Source: TK10-74A sp965263065 (GTDB lineage Bacteria > Chloroflexota > Dehalococcoidia > Bin125). Taken from it: DNA of 64,000 nt. The position numbers and the translations under genes were made by a program. Below the pieces are notes generated by a model. It saw only the letters and a program-made list of their open reading frames with translations. It was not told the DNA's origin and did not search any database. This document shows, piece by piece, positions 61,426 through 64,000 of the stretch (its first letter is position 1; the number at the start of each line of letters is the position of its first letter). The stretch covers positions 1,426,001 through 1,490,000 of the forward strand of contig CBDHGH010000003.1 in assembly GCA_965263065.1 (NCBI GenBank), in the 5' to 3' direction.

Positions 61426-64000
61426 CTATTCCGATCGCCGAATCGAAGCCATGATCTGGTCGAAGACGGCTTGATCATAAGCTGACGTAGCATTGCGGGC
61501 GATCTCCCTGCACGCATCGATGTCGATGTCGAGAGTCCCGTCCTCTCCGCTGCGGAGGTGCACTCGGCGGACGGGCGGCGCACCGGGATCGTCGGGGTCT
61601 GGCTCCGACTCGCCGTACTCGGCTACCCACACCTGGCCGTCGAACGGCACATCGATGAGGCACGGCGCTCCTTCTTGGAAGCGATAGGCGCCCGCGACGG
61701 CGAAGTCGCTGGGGCGCAGGGGCCGCACCCCACCATATGCGGGTGACACTCGCGGGAGTTCCCACACAAAGTAGGCGTCCCTGGCGGCGCCGGGATCTTC
61801 GACGAAGTCCCCGCAGCGCTCGCCATAGGAAGCCACTTGTTCGATGCCGAACGTTCTGGGACTCGTCGTCTCAGCGACGCTCGTCACCCTGAACCGGAGT
61901 CCGCAATCGAGGCCGTTCGTCCGGTAGTCGAAGGTGTTGCCGGTCTGCACGATGTCGTAGAGGTCGTCGTGCGATGTCCCGCTGGCGTCCGTCGGGTGGA
62001 TGCGCAATTCGACCGCTTGTGATCCGGATGCACGGACATCGCTGATCGCGCTCGCCGGATCCCCCGCGACCGTGAGGAACGCGTAGCTGCCCGGCGTCGC
62101 CGCCGCGCCGGCGACATCCAGGCGGTTGTAGCGGGAGGTCGTAGTCACGAACCAGGCTGCCCGGTCGTACTGCCGCCGGAGCGACAGCATGACCCGGTCG
62201 AACAGCGCGTCCGCCTCGGGGGAGGTTGTGCTTCGGGCGATCTCCCGGCAGGTGGGCATCTCGATGTGGAGTGTCGATTCCATCGGCACGTCGAAGAGAA
62301 GCACACCGGCCGTGGGCGCGTCGTGATCGGCGGCGTCGGGTTTCAGATCGTAGGATCCGCCGTAGACGATTGCACCGCCAGCGGGTACGTCGACGATGCA
62401 GGGCAGGCCTTCTTCGACACGATACGTTCCCTCTCGCACGGGCTCGCCGTACAGAAGCACCGGCTCGCCGTAGAGCGGCGCGTGCTCGCCGCGCGGCCGC
62501 GGGATGCCGGGCCGGACGCCCCACACGAAGTACGCATCCCTGGAGACACCGGGGCCGTCAACGAAGTCGTCGCATCTGCCCCCGTAGTGGGCGACGTATC
62601 GGACGCCGAACGTTCTCGGGGTCGCGGTCGTCGCGACGCTCGTCACCGCGAAGCGGAGCCCGCAATCGACATCGTTGGCGCGATAGTCGAACACGTCGCC
62701 GACCTGCACTGTGTCGTAGAAGGCCGCGCGCGACGCCCCGCTCGCGTCGGTGGGATGGACGCGCAGTTCGACGCCGTCTACGGCCAAGTAGCCGAAGTCG
62801 TCAATGGCGCTCGCAGCGTCTCCCGCCCGTCGCAGGAAGACATAGCTGCCGGGGATCCCCGCTGCGCCCGTCGCATCCAGCCGGTTGTAGCGCAGAGTCG
62901 GGACCAGAAACTCAGTGGATACCAGGACATCACCGAACTCCGGTGTCTTCCCCGGGCGCGTCGCCGTCACGTCGTAGGTGAACAGGTTGGGGGCGTCCTC
63001 GTCTGCGGTGACGGTGAACGTGTAGCTCCTCACGTCGCGGGGGACCGGCCGTTGGGACGATGCCGGCGAGAGTATCCCCTGCGACCGCGTCTGGAGGGAG
63101 AAGCGTGTGTATCCGATGGGTCGGTAGGCAAGGTTCCTGACCGTGACCGTTTCGCCGCGGGCAACCTGGTAGCGGCCCCGCGCGTCGGGCAGGATCATGG
63201 CGGAGGCCGGCATCTGCCAGACCCAGGGGTGGTCGTCGGGCGTGCCGCGGTGGACGACCCAGATGCAGGCGGGGTCCGACGGGTCTCCGCAGCGACCGCC
63301 GGGCAGGTCAGTGGACGTCGCATGCTCGTGCCGCATCGATCCCGCGATCTGATCGAACAGCGCATCCACCTCAGGGGAGGTGATGCGGCGGCCAGTCTCC
63401 CGGCACCTCTCCGGATCGATGCCGAGCCGCGATTCCGTGCCGGCGTCGGCGAGCAGTGCGGCGCTGTGGCCCGCGTCGGGCGGAAAGCCTGCGGGCGGGT
63501 GACCGATGGCGTACCCCTCAAGAATCACTTGCATTGCGGGGGGTACTTCGAAGACGCAGCGCGCCCTGCCGTCGAGGCGATAGGTTCCCGGTCCGGCCGG
63601 CTCGCCGTAGGGGAGCACGAGCACCCGGCCTGAACCCTTGATCGCGGGGCGGACTCCCCACACGAAGTGCACGTCCTTCGGTGTGCCTGGCTGGTGGACG
63701 AATTGCGAACAGTGCTGGCCGAATTGCCCGACGCGCTGGATGCCGAAGGTTCTCGGGATTGCCATCTCGGCGACGCTCGTGACCTTGAAGCGGAACCCGC
63801 AATCGAGACCGTAGGTGCGGAAGTCGAAGCTGTCGCCGACTTGCACGGCGTCGTAGAAGCCCGCGCGGGATGTCCCGCTCGCGTCCATCGGGTGGATGCG
63901 CAGTTCGCCGTTCCGCCATGGGACCTGCCCGAAGTGGTCCAGCGCCAGCGGCTCATCCCCCTCCGTGTTCAGGAACGCGTAGCTGCCGGGGGTGGTCGCT
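61426..64000 (-). CDS. Secreted protein built of large tandem repeats (5' end outside window)
   Basis: The frame is open from the right edge to the stop at 61426 (858 codons in the window). Three copies of a roughly 220-residue module are visible. Each runs PGSYxFLxxxGD, ELRIHPTDASG, FDYRxxxxDCGxRFxVTSV, PRTFGIxxVAxYG, DAYFVWGVRP, GTYRxxxGxxCxxDVP, CREIAR and a closing ALFDxIMxSxRR. Conserved cysteines suggest disulfides and an exported protein. Between the first and second modules is an insert of about 130 residues (VARGETVTVRNLAYRP, TFTVTADEDAPNLFTYDVTA). I know no family for the module. The N-terminus, and so any signal peptide, lies outside. Confidence 0.75.
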   Translation of the reverse strand, partial: ATTPGSYAFLNTEGDEPLALDHFGQVPWRNGELRIHPMDASGTSRAGFYDAVQVGDSFDFRTYGLDCGFRFKVTSVAEMAIPRTFGIQRVGQFGQHCSQFVHQPGTPKDVHFVWGVRPAIKGSGRVLVLPYGEPAGPGTYRLDGRARCVFEVPPAMQVILEGYAIGHPPAGFPPDAGHSAALLADAGTESRLGIDPERCRETGRRITSPEVDALFDQIAGSMRHEHATSTDLPGGRCGDPSDPACIWVVHRGTPDDHPWVWQMPASAMILPDARGRYQVARGETVTVRNLAYRPIGYTRFSLQTRSQGILSPASSQRPVPRDVRSYTFTVTADEDAPNLFTYDVTATRPGKTPEFGDVLVSTEFLVPTLRYNRLDATGAAGIPGSYVFLRRAGDAASAIDDFGYLAVDGVELRVHPTDASGASRAAFYDTVQVGDVFDYRANDVDCGLRFAVTSVATTATPRTFGVRYVAHYGGRCDDFVDGPGVSRDAYFVWGVRPGIPRPRGEHAPLYGEPVLLYGEPVREGTYRVEEGLPCIVDVPAGGAIVYGGSYDLKPDAADHDAPTAGVLLFDVPMESTLHIEMPTCREIARSTTSPEADALFDRVMLSLRRQYDRAAWFVTTTSRYNRLDVAGAAATPGSYAFLTVAGDPASAISDVRASGSQAVELRIHPTDASGTSHDDLYDIVQTGNTFDYRTNGLDCGLRFRVTSVAETTSPRTFGIEQVASYGERCGDFVEDPGAARDAYFVWELPRVSPAYGGVRPLRPSDFAVAGAYRFQEGAPCLIDVPFDGQVWVAEYGESEPDPDDPGAPPVRRVHLRSGEDGTLDIDIDACREIARNATSAYDQAVFDQIMASIRRSE

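Overview
This GC-rich window probably comes from a free-living, possibly marine or host-associated bacterium. The style of its large secreted cadherin/FN3/LRR proteins and a REP-type transposase with a GGGGCGCCC palindrome suggest Chloroflexota, but nothing in the window fixes the taxonomy and that placement is inference. An ectoine-pathway gene (ectB) fits a saline habitat.

Layout. (1) Positions 1-19,400 are a surface-protein region. It holds a partial LRR/cadherin protein, a NarL-type two-component pair, two giant secreted proteins whose core resembles the phosphohistidine plus ATP-grasp part of glucan water dikinases, a LysR regulator, and a frameshifted FN3/PPC-domain secreted protein with a degraded second copy. 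Two kinds of upstream element are shared between these genes. (2) Positions 19,671-26,394 are a wrecked type I restriction-modification (R-M) locus: a 3'-truncated hsdM, an AbrB/PIN toxin-antitoxin pair, scraps of hsdR and hsdS, a REP-associated tyrosine transposase, and a full-length hsdR. (3) Positions 26,612-34,935 (minus strand) are a complete type I R-M operon with two inserted accessory genes, in the order hsdM, KAP NTPase, hsdS, BrnT toxin, hsdR. (4) Positions 34,970-36,728 are phage debris (GpA-like terminase fragment, tyrosine-recombinase remnant) and a truncated hypothetical gene.

(5) Positions about 37,022-57,157 look like a 20-kb island next to a tRNA-Gly(CCC) gene. A perfect 37-bp direct repeat of the tRNA 3' half sits at both ends. 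Inside are two divergent defence modules. On the minus strand are hsdM, hsdS, a zinc-ribbon HEPN protein, hsdR and a YgjP-like metallopeptidase, all with overlapping or abutting reading frames. On the plus strand are a SNF2 helicase with a C-terminal DUF3883, a retropepsin-like aspartic protease, a DUF1156 methyltransferase and a DUF499 ATPase with an N-terminal Swt1-type HEPN domain. A phage prohead-protease/ParB remnant lies at the tRNA end.

(6) Positions 57,205-64,000 hold an SLOG-family protein, a small secreted protein, a TIR-like effector, ectB and the C-terminal part of another repeat-containing secreted protein that runs off the window.

Overall the window is a defence hot spot grown around a tRNA gene beside a cluster of large surface proteins. 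Short near-identical scraps of the hsd genes are scattered across the loci. They show either repeated recombination among R-M modules or, less excitingly, assembly chimerism. The best candidates for something undescribed are the HEPN protein placed between hsdS and hsdR (the position occupied by PrrC in known loci), the helicase-protease-methyltransferase-ATPase module, and the secreted dikinase-like proteins.
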